A stretch of DNA of 21,783 nt. Source: Fimbriimonadaceae bacterium (GTDB lineage: Bacteria; Armatimonadota; Fimbriimonadia; Fimbriimonadales; Fimbriimonadaceae). The stretch covers positions 1 to 21,783 of the forward strand of contig JAIBBE010000153.1 in NCBI GenBank assembly GCA_019694835.1, given 5' to 3'. The notes below the pieces were generated by a model. It had not been told where the DNA came from. It saw only the letters and a list, made by a program, of their open reading frames with translations, and made no database searches. Made by a program: the position numbers and the translations under genes. Of this stretch, positions 15,801 to 21,783 are shown piece by piece. The stretch's first letter is position 1; each line of letters opens with the position of its first letter.

Positions 15801-18764
15801 ACGCGCGACTCGAACGGGAATGCCTTGACACAGACGATCACCGAGAAGAACGTGCCGCTCGGCGTGACCCAGGCTTTCCAAGTTGCGTACACCTACGACG
15901 CCCTCAACCGCCACCGCACAAGCATTGACAACCGCGGCAACACAACCGACGCCCGCTACGATTCACGCGGTAACGTCGTGACCAACTTTGATGCCCGCGG
16001 GAATCGCACCGATCATGTCTACGATGGGCTCTCGCGCCTCACTTCTACTACCCGGACGATGACCCAGGACGGCACAGGTTCGGGCACGGTCCTGCCCAAT
16101 GAGGCGATCACAACTTCACAGGTGTGGGACCGCTCGTCGCGGCTCATTCAGCAAATCGACGACAACAGCAACATCACCGCCTACACCTATGACTCGCTCG
16201 ACCGAGTCAAGGAGATCATTTACGGCGACTTGACGAAAGATACCGTCAACGAGTTCGACCGTCGCGGCAATCCGATCCGGTTCAGCGACGCGCGCGGCTG
16301 GCACATCACCTCCGGCTACGACGCCAACGATCGTGTCACATGCCGCGACGTCTTCTACGACGGCAACCCAAGCAATACCAGCTTCCCGTCCACGTGCGGC
16401 ACCGCTGAAGAGACCTACGCCTACGATGGCTTGTCCCGCCTGGTCAGCGCCAGCGATGAAGACTCGGCCGTCCTGCGGACGTACGACTCGCTGTCGAATC
16501 TCACTTCTGAATCGCTCGCTCTGTCGCCCTCTCTGACCACGTTCGCTGCCACGCAGTACAGATACGACCGATCCGGCAACACGACCCAGATTTTGTATCC
16601 AGGCGGTCGCGTGGTCAACCGAGCGATTGACCCCAAGTTCGACCGCGTCGAGGAGATCTCTTCCAACGAGGGCGGCGATTCGAACGGGGTCTTGGCCGCA
16701 TTCGACTACATCGGTCCGAGCCGACCCCTCAATCGGCGGCTAGGCAACGGCCTGACCACCACCTACGCCTACGATGGGGTCATGAGCGTGACACCGCCGG
16801 ACACTGCCAGCTTCGGCCTCGGCCTGCCGCGGGTCATCGACCACGTCCAGCTGGATACCAACGGCGTCGTGCAGGAACGCGTGACCAAGCACGTGATCCG
16901 CTGGGACCGGTCGCAGAACAAGACCCGGGTCGGACGCTTCAAGGGCGCTGACGGCACATTGCAGCCCGAGTTCGAGCACCGGCGCTGGGACTACGGCTAC
17001 GACTCGATCGACCGGCTGATCAACACCCGCGTCGACGACACCCCCACGATCACGAGCGATCCGCTCACCCGCGATGAGTCGTACACGCTTGACGGAGTCC
17101 ACAACCGCATCGCGGTCGGTGGTGACGGCGTCACCATGCCGGGCTCCTACAACATGGACGACGCCCAGCCATTCCTCGACCGCCAGGTCAACCAGTACAC
17201 GCGATTCGACCCGGAAAAGGGCGAAGAGGAAGAGATCCGGTACGATGCATCGGGCAACATGATAAACTGGTCGCCGCTCTGCGCCGGCGACACCAACCTC
17301 GACGGGGCCGTGAATGGGACCGACCTCCAGGTGATTCTGGGGCTGTTCGGCCAGAGCGTACCGGCGGGCACGGGCGCCGACCTCAACGGTGACCTCCTGG
17401 TCAATGGCGCCGATCTCAGCGTGATGCTGGCGCACTTTGGTGCGTATTGCTCATTCAAGCGTGCGTTCTACGACTACCGCAACCAGATGATCGCCTTCGA
17501 AAGCCGCTCGGATACGACGTCGGCGTTCGAGCGCCATGAGTATCACTACGACGGCTTGGGCCGGCGCACGCGCAAAGTGACGAACGCCAACGATGAGGTG
17601 CTCAAGAGGACACTGGTGTTCATCAACGGCGGCGAGTCAGTATGGCAATTGCTTGAGGAACGCAGCGGGCAGAGCATCGGCGGCGCGCTCATTGGCGTGA
17701 CGGGCGTTATTGAAGCTACGTACGTGTACTCAGGCGGGTACATCGACGACATCATCTCGATGCGCCGCGACCCAGAGGCGATCGGCACGTTCGACCCGCC
17801 TCTCGACGACTACTATTACCACGCAGACGACCTCTTGAGCATCCTTGCGCTCACCAACGGCAATGGCGCAGTTGTTGAGCGGTACGAGTACGAGGATTAC
17901 GGCGCGGCAACCTTCATGCAGTCAGACTGGTCGCTGGCTCGATCTTCGGACCGCAGTGACTTTCACAACCGCTTTACGTTTATGGGGCGAGAGTACGATC
18001 CCGAAAGCAAGGCGTACTATTTCCGAACGAGATACCACCGGCCACATTTAGGAAAGTTTAGCACGAGAGATTGGATGGGAACATGGGGCGATTCTGCGAA
18101 CAGCGGTAACGCGCTCGCTTTCGTTGCGAATGCGCCTAGCACGTACTCGGACCCGTTCGGCTTGGAGAGGTGGCGAATTGTAGAAAGACCCATGGACACG
18201 CCCATTGTTCTGCCATCTGTGGTGATTCCCATACCTGTACCGCCATTGGATCCGGCAACTCTTCCAGTGCATCCAACAGTTCTCCCGTTCACTGTGCCAT
18301 CAATCACCATCCCTCTTCACACGCCTCCGTCGCCATTTTGGCCGCGCCGAATGCGTGATTTAAATTTGGTTCCAACACACGAGCACATCTATTTTGAGAA
18401 TGGGGACAACTATGGCTTCTTCCCGGCCGGAGTGGTGCCTGAGAATCCTTTGTACGTGAATCATCCTGAGGAAGTCGTGGTTTCGAGCGGCACTGACGGG
18501 GATAGAATGCGGCATGCGGTGTCTATCTGTCGGGCCCGGATGCGTAAGTACAACTGGTACCAGAACAACTGCCATTATTTTGCTGATTGCGTTAGAGACA
18601 CACGAGACGAACTAGAGAAGTACGAGAAACGGCAACAAAAACAGATAAAGAAGCGACAAGAACAGATCAGAGATAAGGAACGCCGACGCCTGATCGAACA
18701 GGATCGCAGACTCCATCCTGGAGACTATCCCCCTCGCGGGGATCCGAGACGACCTCTCTATTGA
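12819..18764 (+). CDS. Giant secreted RHS/YD-repeat protein with embedded dockerin and permuted-papain-like C-terminal tip
   Basis: This 1981-residue exported protein is likely a polymorphic toxin. A signal peptide (about 1-23) is followed by Cys motifs (CNYC, CGNC). A DUF6531-like start (about 73-150; DPVFLFNGEFYE, LGRNWDHSYN) precedes more than 1200 residues of YD repeats, which build the RHS shell. At about 1485-1545 an EF-hand dockerin (DTNLDGAVNGTDLQVILG, DLNGDLLVNGADLSVMLA) interrupts the repeats. The RHS core ends with FMGREYDPESKAYYFRTRYH (about 1719-1738) and ANAPSTYSDPFGLE (about 1769-1782). The last 199 residues differ. They comprise a Pro-rich linker, THEHIYFENGDNYGFF with His1854/His1856, YQNNCHYFADC with Cys1918, and a charged tail. 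His before NC..FA matches a permuted papain fold, so the tip may be a peptidase or acyltransferase toxin (inferred). Bases after about 18165 look AT-richer than the core. Confidence 0.92.
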   Translation: MRYALRAAIGLVVIAWTLSAASARPINPPPEGCNYCYLIEGPNGEVPDPSCGNCYMQEPATCLNDPTQVGEGKDASDPVFLFNGEFYERRTDMVVRMRGPTFRFERIYRSKTGPWDARRSPTPLGRNWDHSYNVYVEHKTFSGSANEYLYYHDGRGRLDIFSGGSASTAGTAFTNPQYFAEFRVQAGQTVLLQQPDGSAWWFRPLNATIAPGKLDQIVDRNGNTLTFEYDEDGMLAEAFDAVGRSVTFNYTSIPFQNSSTGEFCYLLDSIVDNQTGRVVSFDYFESDRDLQSVTLPALTQPDGTTLSGRAWEYTYGTVPENPPSLTSFVLENTFTNLDTITDPDGNLILCNKYATSGPNTSDYADRVVSQRRGNYAYAYSYGGDSDEPGVQWITTVINGAGHKKVFHFDNQQRLIRRDDYNKTYSWSTPTDNCTPLALGSSSGPLRPGAPDYYTQRRSFGSFNLLLSSLYASGSAAVGPTVSYVYDTNNSQRQNRGNKLSATRTPGSTSFGETPTVETWDYDFPLSGSGGCGCSAGSFATQHIDARGTREYFHYDANGNQTLRFVDIQPLSPLNNGTTLNVAPGSGDVVESWTYDSTGRTVTHTLPPNNAGSRVDKLVYYSDVITGTTSGTMHIGQVGRMRKDITDFSTDTVNHLNLTTEYDYDLAGNVISVKDPNGNVTRRTYNQADLVTVETRETPTGTVLSRHTWYYDGNLNVVREDVYNLDQFGVTHASEPIYSTLHGYDVLGRRILTCEQVGGTYLATSIRDAASLLSDARFVATQFEYDANDNLRKAVSPEAVAGNPNGCVVAREYDERDLLYRVINGFGTADASVTQMNYDARGQLVDTYVGFAPGGNNTDGARTQYLYDGHARLKKSVDPMGNVATWTYDGNDNTTGLKLEGQLVDIGGGTDNLRLSETTTHYDALDRPDAVTRAWFNPATQAAIDGGTSVSSTEYFADSSIAKVIDPRGNETLYEYDSASRLKKITDPGTDTVFFTRDSNGNALTQTITEKNVPLGVTQAFQVAYTYDALNRHRTSIDNRGNTTDARYDSRGNVVTNFDARGNRTDHVYDGLSRLTSTTRTMTQDGTGSGTVLPNEAITTSQVWDRSSRLIQQIDDNSNITAYTYDSLDRVKEIIYGDLTKDTVNEFDRRGNPIRFSDARGWHITSGYDANDRVTCRDVFYDGNPSNTSFPSTCGTAEETYAYDGLSRLVSASDEDSAVLRTYDSLSNLTSESLALSPSLTTFAATQYRYDRSGNTTQILYPGGRVVNRAIDPKFDRVEEISSNEGGDSNGVLAAFDYIGPSRPLNRRLGNGLTTTYAYDGVMSVTPPDTASFGLGLPRVIDHVQLDTNGVVQERVTKHVIRWDRSQNKTRVGRFKGADGTLQPEFEHRRWDYGYDSIDRLINTRVDDTPTITSDPLTRDESYTLDGVHNRIAVGGDGVTMPGSYNMDDAQPFLDRQVNQYTRFDPEKGEEEEIRYDASGNMINWSPLCAGDTNLDGAVNGTDLQVILGLFGQSVPAGTGADLNGDLLVNGADLSVMLAHFGAYCSFKRAFYDYRNQMIAFESRSDTTSAFERHEYHYDGLGRRTRKVTNANDEVLKRTLVFINGGESVWQLLEERSGQSIGGALIGVTGVIEATYVYSGGYIDDIISMRRDPEAIGTFDPPLDDYYYHADDLLSILALTNGNGAVVERYEYEDYGAATFMQSDWSLARSSDRSDFHNRFTFMGREYDPESKAYYFRTRYHRPHLGKFSTRDWMGTWGDSANSGNALAFVANAPSTYSDPFGLERWRIVERPMDTPIVLPSVVIPIPVPPLDPATLPVHPTVLPFTVPSITIPLHTPPSPFWPRRMRDLNLVPTHEHIYFENGDNYGFFPAGVVPENPLYVNHPEEVVVSSGTDGDRMRHAVSICRARMRKYNWYQNNCHYFADCVRDTRDELEKYEKRQQKQIKKRQEQIRDKERRRLIEQDRRLHPGDYPPRGDPRRPLY

Positions 18765-18765
18765 A

Positions 18766-19701
18766 ATGGAATCATCACACATGCTCTGTCGCTATATGTG
18801 TATTGGATTCATCGTCGTCGCACTCATCTTCGGGTGTGACTCGTCAAAGTCCCCGCCTCCCACGCCGGTGACAACTTCAAGTTTTTCGGGTGCGTTCCCA
18901 GACATTTGGGTAGCAAACGGAGTAAGCGGGCAACTGCTTGTGATTTCTGGCACAACCGGCGTACCATCAGTTTTCTCCCTGTCATCCGGAATAAACCCAC
19001 TCGGAATCGCGCGACTTGACAATATGTGCTTTGTGATAACGGGAACCACTTCGGCAGGCGCGGAGCATTCTGGTATCTACTCCGTTGACCGAAATGACGG
19101 GTCGGTAACCAAGATACTGGCACGATCACCGGAGTTGGCCGCGTACGATTCAAGTTTGCTTGCGATCGGAACACGTCTGTGGTTTGTATCGCAGGGACGG
19201 CTATCATGGCTTGATCCGGCGTCGAACGAGACCGGGGTCATCGACAACATCCTCGTGAGTAAGCAATCTTCATTGGTCACCAATGGATCAGCCATTTCAT
19301 TCATCAACACATCTGGCAATATCACGCTATTTGATCCGGTCACAAGGGAGCACAAGTTGCTGTCAGACCAAGCGATTGACTCAAGCTTTCGCCTCATTGG
19401 ACTATGCGCTGGTGGTACGCATGTTGCGCACATTCGCCTGGGACGTGGGTCGCCCGCCAGAGGACTATTTCCGCCGGGTGACACCGCAGCAGACCCCGCG
19501 TGCGCCATCGCTTTGAGCCTTCCGGTTACACCGCATGCCATCTTCGAGTTCAATGGCAACAAGTACGTGATTGGCGACTCAGAGTATCCGGCTCAGCTCG
19601 TCGTCAGCGATGTTAATACCGGAGAACAATTGTTGATACCAAACCAACGGGCATTCTCGGCAGCGGCATTTCCAGCAATGAAGCAAAGTACTGGAGACTG
19701 A
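18766..19701 (+). CDS. Predicted lipoprotein, candidate immunity protein for the RHS tip
   Basis: This 311-residue protein begins one base after the RHS stop (TGA-A-ATG), implying coupling. It has a lipoprotein signal: hydrophobic CIGFIVVALIFGC with Cys24 as the lipidated residue, then a Ser/Pro/Thr linker. The rest is beta-rich with short repeats such as IWVANGVSGQLLVISGTTG, GIYSVDRNDGSVTKIL and ITLFDPVTREHKLL, resembling blades of a beta-propeller. An alternative start at 18781 would give the more usual signal peptide. The base composition is lower in GC than the RHS core, like the RHS tip. Position immediately after a toxin-like tip suggests it protects the cell against it, in the periplasm or at the outer surface. 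I recognise no immunity family, so this is inference; it may instead be an export or surface partner. Confidence 0.7.
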   Translation: MESSHMLCRYMCIGFIVVALIFGCDSSKSPPPTPVTTSSFSGAFPDIWVANGVSGQLLVISGTTGVPSVFSLSSGINPLGIARLDNMCFVITGTTSAGAEHSGIYSVDRNDGSVTKILARSPELAAYDSSLLAIGTRLWFVSQGRLSWLDPASNETGVIDNILVSKQSSLVTNGSAISFINTSGNITLFDPVTREHKLLSDQAIDSSFRLIGLCAGGTHVAHIRLGRGSPARGLFPPGDTAADPACAIALSLPVTPHAIFEFNGNKYVIGDSEYPAQLVVSDVNTGEQLLIPNQRAFSAAAFPAMKQSTGD

Positions 19702-20017
19702 CACCCGCCACATCGCGCGCCTGTCTGCGCTTTTCCTCGATTCCGTACCAACGACAAGGTGAGGTATTCACTTCATCCGGCCGTACACGCCCGAGGTTTC
19801 CCCCAGCGAACTCGCTGGGGCTCAGGCCGCCCAAGGCGCTGAGGGTGGCTGGTGCGTGACCCGCCTGTGTGACTCCTCGGCGTCGCGCATTCGGCGTTTC
19901 GAGCCTGCCCCCGTCCCAGAACACCCGTTATGTAACTATGCCACAAGAACCCTGAAAGCATGCCCGGTTAAGGCGTTAACCGGTTCGCCAATGGAACCTC
20001 GACACTCGCGCTTGCGA
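19702..20017. other. Non-coding stretch with a possible mobile-element remnant
   Basis: No convincing gene is present between the lipoprotein and the minus-strand kinase gene, which converge here. The stretch contains the hairpin CCCCAGCGAACTCGCTGGGG (9-base stem, 2-base loop), which lacks a T-run and so is not a normal terminator. It also holds a GAGCCTGCCCCCG word (19900s) that resembles IS3-type inverted repeat ends, and the transposase-like scrap listed separately. Confidence 0.4.
19805..19858 (-). pseudogene. Possible 3' scrap of an IS3-type transposase
   Basis: Reading the minus strand gives HAPATLSALGGLSPSEFA. The block SALGGLSPSEFA closely matches the C-terminal 'RPHSALGGLTPAEFA' signature of IS3-family OrfB transposases. 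Only this short block is recognisable. The sequence before it does not read as transposase and no pair of inverted repeats in correct orientation frames it. It could be chance, but its place beside a replaced RHS tip fits recombination activity. Confidence 0.3.
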
Positions 20018-20593
20018 TCAGCCGATCCAACTCACTACCGCGTCGGCGATCGCCGTCGGCGTCATGTCATCCGTCGCGATCCGCAACACCCTCGCGTCGG
20101 CTAAGGAGGCCGACCACGACTCGTATCGCTCGGCCAGCCTTTCCACGTACTCTTTGGTGATTCCCCTCTCCTGAGGATCTGCTCGTCGGTGGATGCGCTT
20201 GAAGAGCTCGTCTACTTGCGCTTCCAAGATAACGATGTGACTCGGCGCTCGCCACTTGCGGCCAATGTCTACGCAACGCTTCAGCAGACTATACATTTCG
20301 TCGTCGATCACACCTTCGTCATGCAGAATACCACTGAACACGGCATGAGTTTCTTCAAACGAGCGTTCCTGAATCACCGGGACCGACTGGGACGATGCCC
20401 AAGCAGCCAGTTCAACGAACTGCAATGTGTAGTCCAGCTGATTGGCGAATGCGAACCTCTTGTCTGCGAGATATCGCTTCAGGAATACACTCCTTTGCTC
20501 CTCCGCAGCTACACATACTCCAATGCGCGATTGGAGCTGACGAACCAAAGTTGTCTTGCCGGTCCCGATGTTGCCGGACACAACCAGGTACAT
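20018..20593 (-). CDS. Deoxynucleoside-kinase-like P-loop protein
   Basis: This is a predicted nucleoside kinase that would phosphorylate a (deoxy)nucleoside using a nucleotide triphosphate. Of 191 residues, the P-loop is GNIGTGKT (7-14) and the dNK signature ERSFEETHAVF follows (76-86), the equivalent of the 'DRS...D...F' motif. A lid region RIHRRADPQERG (about 133-144) is also present. The length is slightly short for the family (about 200-230). I chose ATG at 20593 because it follows the methyltransferase stop by one base (TGACATG); the longer frame to 20695 would overlap that gene and adds 34 residues without family character. Substrate is not decidable from motifs. Its partners (methyltransferase and radical-SAM-like protein) suggest a modified nucleoside. 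Confidence 0.8.
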   Translation of the reverse strand: MYLVVSGNIGTGKTTLVRQLQSRIGVCVAAEEQRSVFLKRYLADKRFAFANQLDYTLQFVELAAWASSQSVPVIQERSFEETHAVFSGILHDEGVIDDEMYSLLKRCVDIGRKWRAPSHIVILEAQVDELFKRIHRRADPQERGITKEYVERLAERYESWSASLADARVLRIATDDMTPTAIADAVVSWIG

Positions 20594-20594
20594 G

Positions 20595-21314
20595 TCAGTT
20601 CCGCGCCCCTCTGCGTAGGCGGGCCCGCACCACGCGCCCCGGGAGCGTCCGCCCGTGAACGGTTTGTACGGGCGAGCACCACGAATCTTCGACATCCAGA
20701 CCCTTTGAAATCAGAGATTCCATTTCGCCTTCCGCAAAGTGATGCACGAGCAACCCCTCAGCCGTCACGACGGTGTGCTCCTCTTCCGCTACTTCCGCGT
20801 ATCGGCTCGTGTACTCCGGTGCGCTAGAAGCGCCGAAATCTGCTGCCACGACATATCCGCCCGGCCGCATTGACCGAACAATCTGCTCCAACAAACGATC
20901 TCGCTCCGTCGCCGGTACGATGCTTGAAAGAACACCGACTACTAGTACAACGTCGTACCGCGCTACCTCCAGCCGCAGTGCTCGCGGATCGGCGATCCAT
21001 CGCGGCTCAACAATCGCACCATGACTTTCGGCGCGGCAACACGCCGCAGCGCAGACATCTGCGGCAACGATTGCATTTGGCGATAGCGCCATGATCGAAG
21101 GAATGAACCTCCCCCAGCCAGCACCGTAGTCCAACACCTGCGCCCCGCGAATGGGCAGCCGTTCATACTGCGTAAGGTCCAACGGAAAAGTTGAGGCGAA
21201 CTCCGCGCCTATATCGCGCCAGCGCTGGACATTCCTGTCTAGCGGCAGAGATACACAATGCGTGAATGAACTCTCGCATGTTCCGGCATTGATCTGCTCT
21301 TGCAACGCGCTCAT
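20595..21314 (-). CDS. Class I SAM-dependent methyltransferase
   Basis: This 239-residue protein has a Rossmann-type methyltransferase core. Motif I is VLDYGAGWGRFIPSIM (60-75), with an acidic loop end at VAADVCAA, motif IV at YDVVLVVGVLSSIV (120-133) and the 'MRPGGYVVAADF' strand (149-160). The acceptor is not recognisable. The start has a strong GGAGG close to the ATG. It lies 12 bases after the upstream gene and one base before the kinase, so the three form a coupled operon. Its context suggests modification of a small molecule or nucleoside (inferred), but protein or lipid methylation is equally open. Confidence 0.85.
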   Translation of the reverse strand: MSALQEQINAGTCESSFTHCVSLPLDRNVQRWRDIGAEFASTFPLDLTQYERLPIRGAQVLDYGAGWGRFIPSIMALSPNAIVAADVCAAACCRAESHGAIVEPRWIADPRALRLEVARYDVVLVVGVLSSIVPATERDRLLEQIVRSMRPGGYVVAADFGASSAPEYTSRYAEVAEEEHTVVTAEGLLVHHFAEGEMESLISKGLDVEDSWCSPVQTVHGRTLPGRVVRARLRRGARN

Positions 21315-21326
21315 CGCACCTCCCGC

Positions 21327-21783
21327 TCAAGGTATTCCTGACGCCCCCGCGTAAAGCTCGGCGCCACACTGCTCGTGCTTCAGACACTGCCAGTATTGCT
21401 CAACACGCTCCGAGAGCTCTCGAACGTCGGCATCTGCGCGCTCATGTCCCTTCTGGCATGCCCCGCAAAGCGTATCCAGATCCACCTCCCCGGGGGCGAG
21501 GCAGTGTGCTTCGATGGCGATTCGCGTTCTATCGCCGCACTCGCTGCAAGTTTCCGGAACTACCGCGGCAAAGTCTGAGCTCGACACGTTAAACATGGAC
21601 GCTCGTACGCGAATACCTCGTTTCTGCAGTGTCTGTAGGACGATTGCGAGCGACGTCAACTGAGGCGGCCGATAGAGTCCGCGCTTGTAGAGTTCCCAGG
21701 CGACTGTACGAGGAGCGACGCGTGTGGGACATACCGTGATATCCTCGACATGGCGCTCTGCGAGCCACTCGCAACTGCGGATT
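21327..21783 (-). CDS. C-terminal part of a protein resembling archaeosine-type radical SAM enzymes (runs off window end)
   Basis: The frame is open to the last base and gives at least 151 residues; an internal TTG at 21659 looks like a start but is not needed. The segment ITVCPTRVAPRTVAWELYKR with GLYRPPQLTSLAIVLQTL resembles the 'NPVNVQ.GTLVE.LWRRG.YRPPWLWS..EVL' signature after the TIM barrel of archaeosine-type radical SAM proteins (RaSEA-like). A Cys-rich tail follows: CSECGD, then CGACQ, spaced like a zinc ribbon. The radical SAM CxxxCxxC motif would lie outside the window and is not seen, so the assignment is tentative. A methyltransferase and a nucleoside-kinase-like gene follow on the same strand. 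Confidence 0.6.
   Translation of the reverse strand, partial: IRSCEWLAERHVEDITVCPTRVAPRTVAWELYKRGLYRPPQLTSLAIVLQTLQKRGIRVRASMFNVSSSDFAAVVPETCSECGDRTRIAIEAHCLAPGEVDLDTLCGACQKGHERADADVRELSERVEQYWQCLKHEQCGAELYAGASGIP

Noticed and set aside
16740..17435. Long minus-strand frame under the RHS gene
   Set aside because: It is a high-GC antisense shadow of the YD repeats, with no family signal.
19801..19820. Hairpin CCCCAGCGAACTCGCTGGGG as a terminator
   Set aside because: There is no T-run on either side within a few bases, and the loop of 2 is too short for a typical terminator.
19613..19924. 103-residue minus-strand frame as an intact gene
   Set aside because: It overlaps the end of the lipoprotein gene, and only a short block resembles a transposase; I list only that scrap.
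20596..20695. Longer start for the kinase-like gene
   Set aside because: It would overlap the methyltransferase gene by about 100 bases, and the added residues do not resemble the family; the ATG at 20593 is coupled to the methyltransferase stop.

Overview
The window looks like chromosomal DNA of a high-GC planctomycete, probably from the Phycisphaerae. The best evidence is two EF-hand 'GC-type' dockerin modules (one in a LamG protein, one inside a giant RHS protein) and a set of small winged-helix and hypothetical proteins whose style I associate with Planctomycetota. This placement comes from protein style only; there is no rRNA or other phylogenetic marker in the window. Most of the content is accessory: defence, phage remnant, polymorphic toxin and an unusual nucleotide-related cluster.

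Left part (1-4.9 kb). A minus-strand type I modification operon runs XRE-type regulator, half-length HsdS, HsdM, then a second HsdS that leaves the window at base 1. hsdR is not in view. A promoter flanked by two copies of an AGTATGGA word sits between regulator and half-S. Divergent from the regulator is a small membrane-anchored LRAT/NlpC-like protein. Convergent with that is a 392-residue hypothetical with an N-terminal helix-turn-helix. A one-TM small protein and a secreted LamG-dockerin protein follow, also on the minus strand.

Middle (6.0-12.4 kb). A compact minus-strand phage-packaging block (ParB-DNA methyltransferase, small-terminase-like protein, large terminase, all overlapping) has no portal, protease or capsid gene after it. 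It is bracketed by two plus-strand proteins that each pair a basic N-terminus with a C-terminal HARE-HTH-like winged helix. To its right lie about 800 non-coding bases, then a plus-strand run of three small genes closed by a good intrinsic terminator.

Right part (12.4-21.8 kb). A 1981-residue secreted RHS/YD-repeat protein carries a dockerin in its repeat region. After the RHS core it ends in a variable tip with His...Asn-Cys motifs of a permuted papain (LRAT/NlpC-like) fold. A lipoprotein gene begins one base after its stop and is the obvious candidate immunity protein. A stretch with a possible transposase scrap follows. The window then closes with a coupled minus-strand trio: the C-terminus of a protein resembling archaeosine-type radical SAM enzymes, a class I SAM methyltransferase and a deoxynucleoside-kinase-like protein.

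The observations I rate highest are the RHS tip with its candidate immunity lipoprotein, the isolated packaging module with a heptamer repeat inside its methyltransferase gene, and the radical-SAM-like/methyltransferase/kinase cluster.
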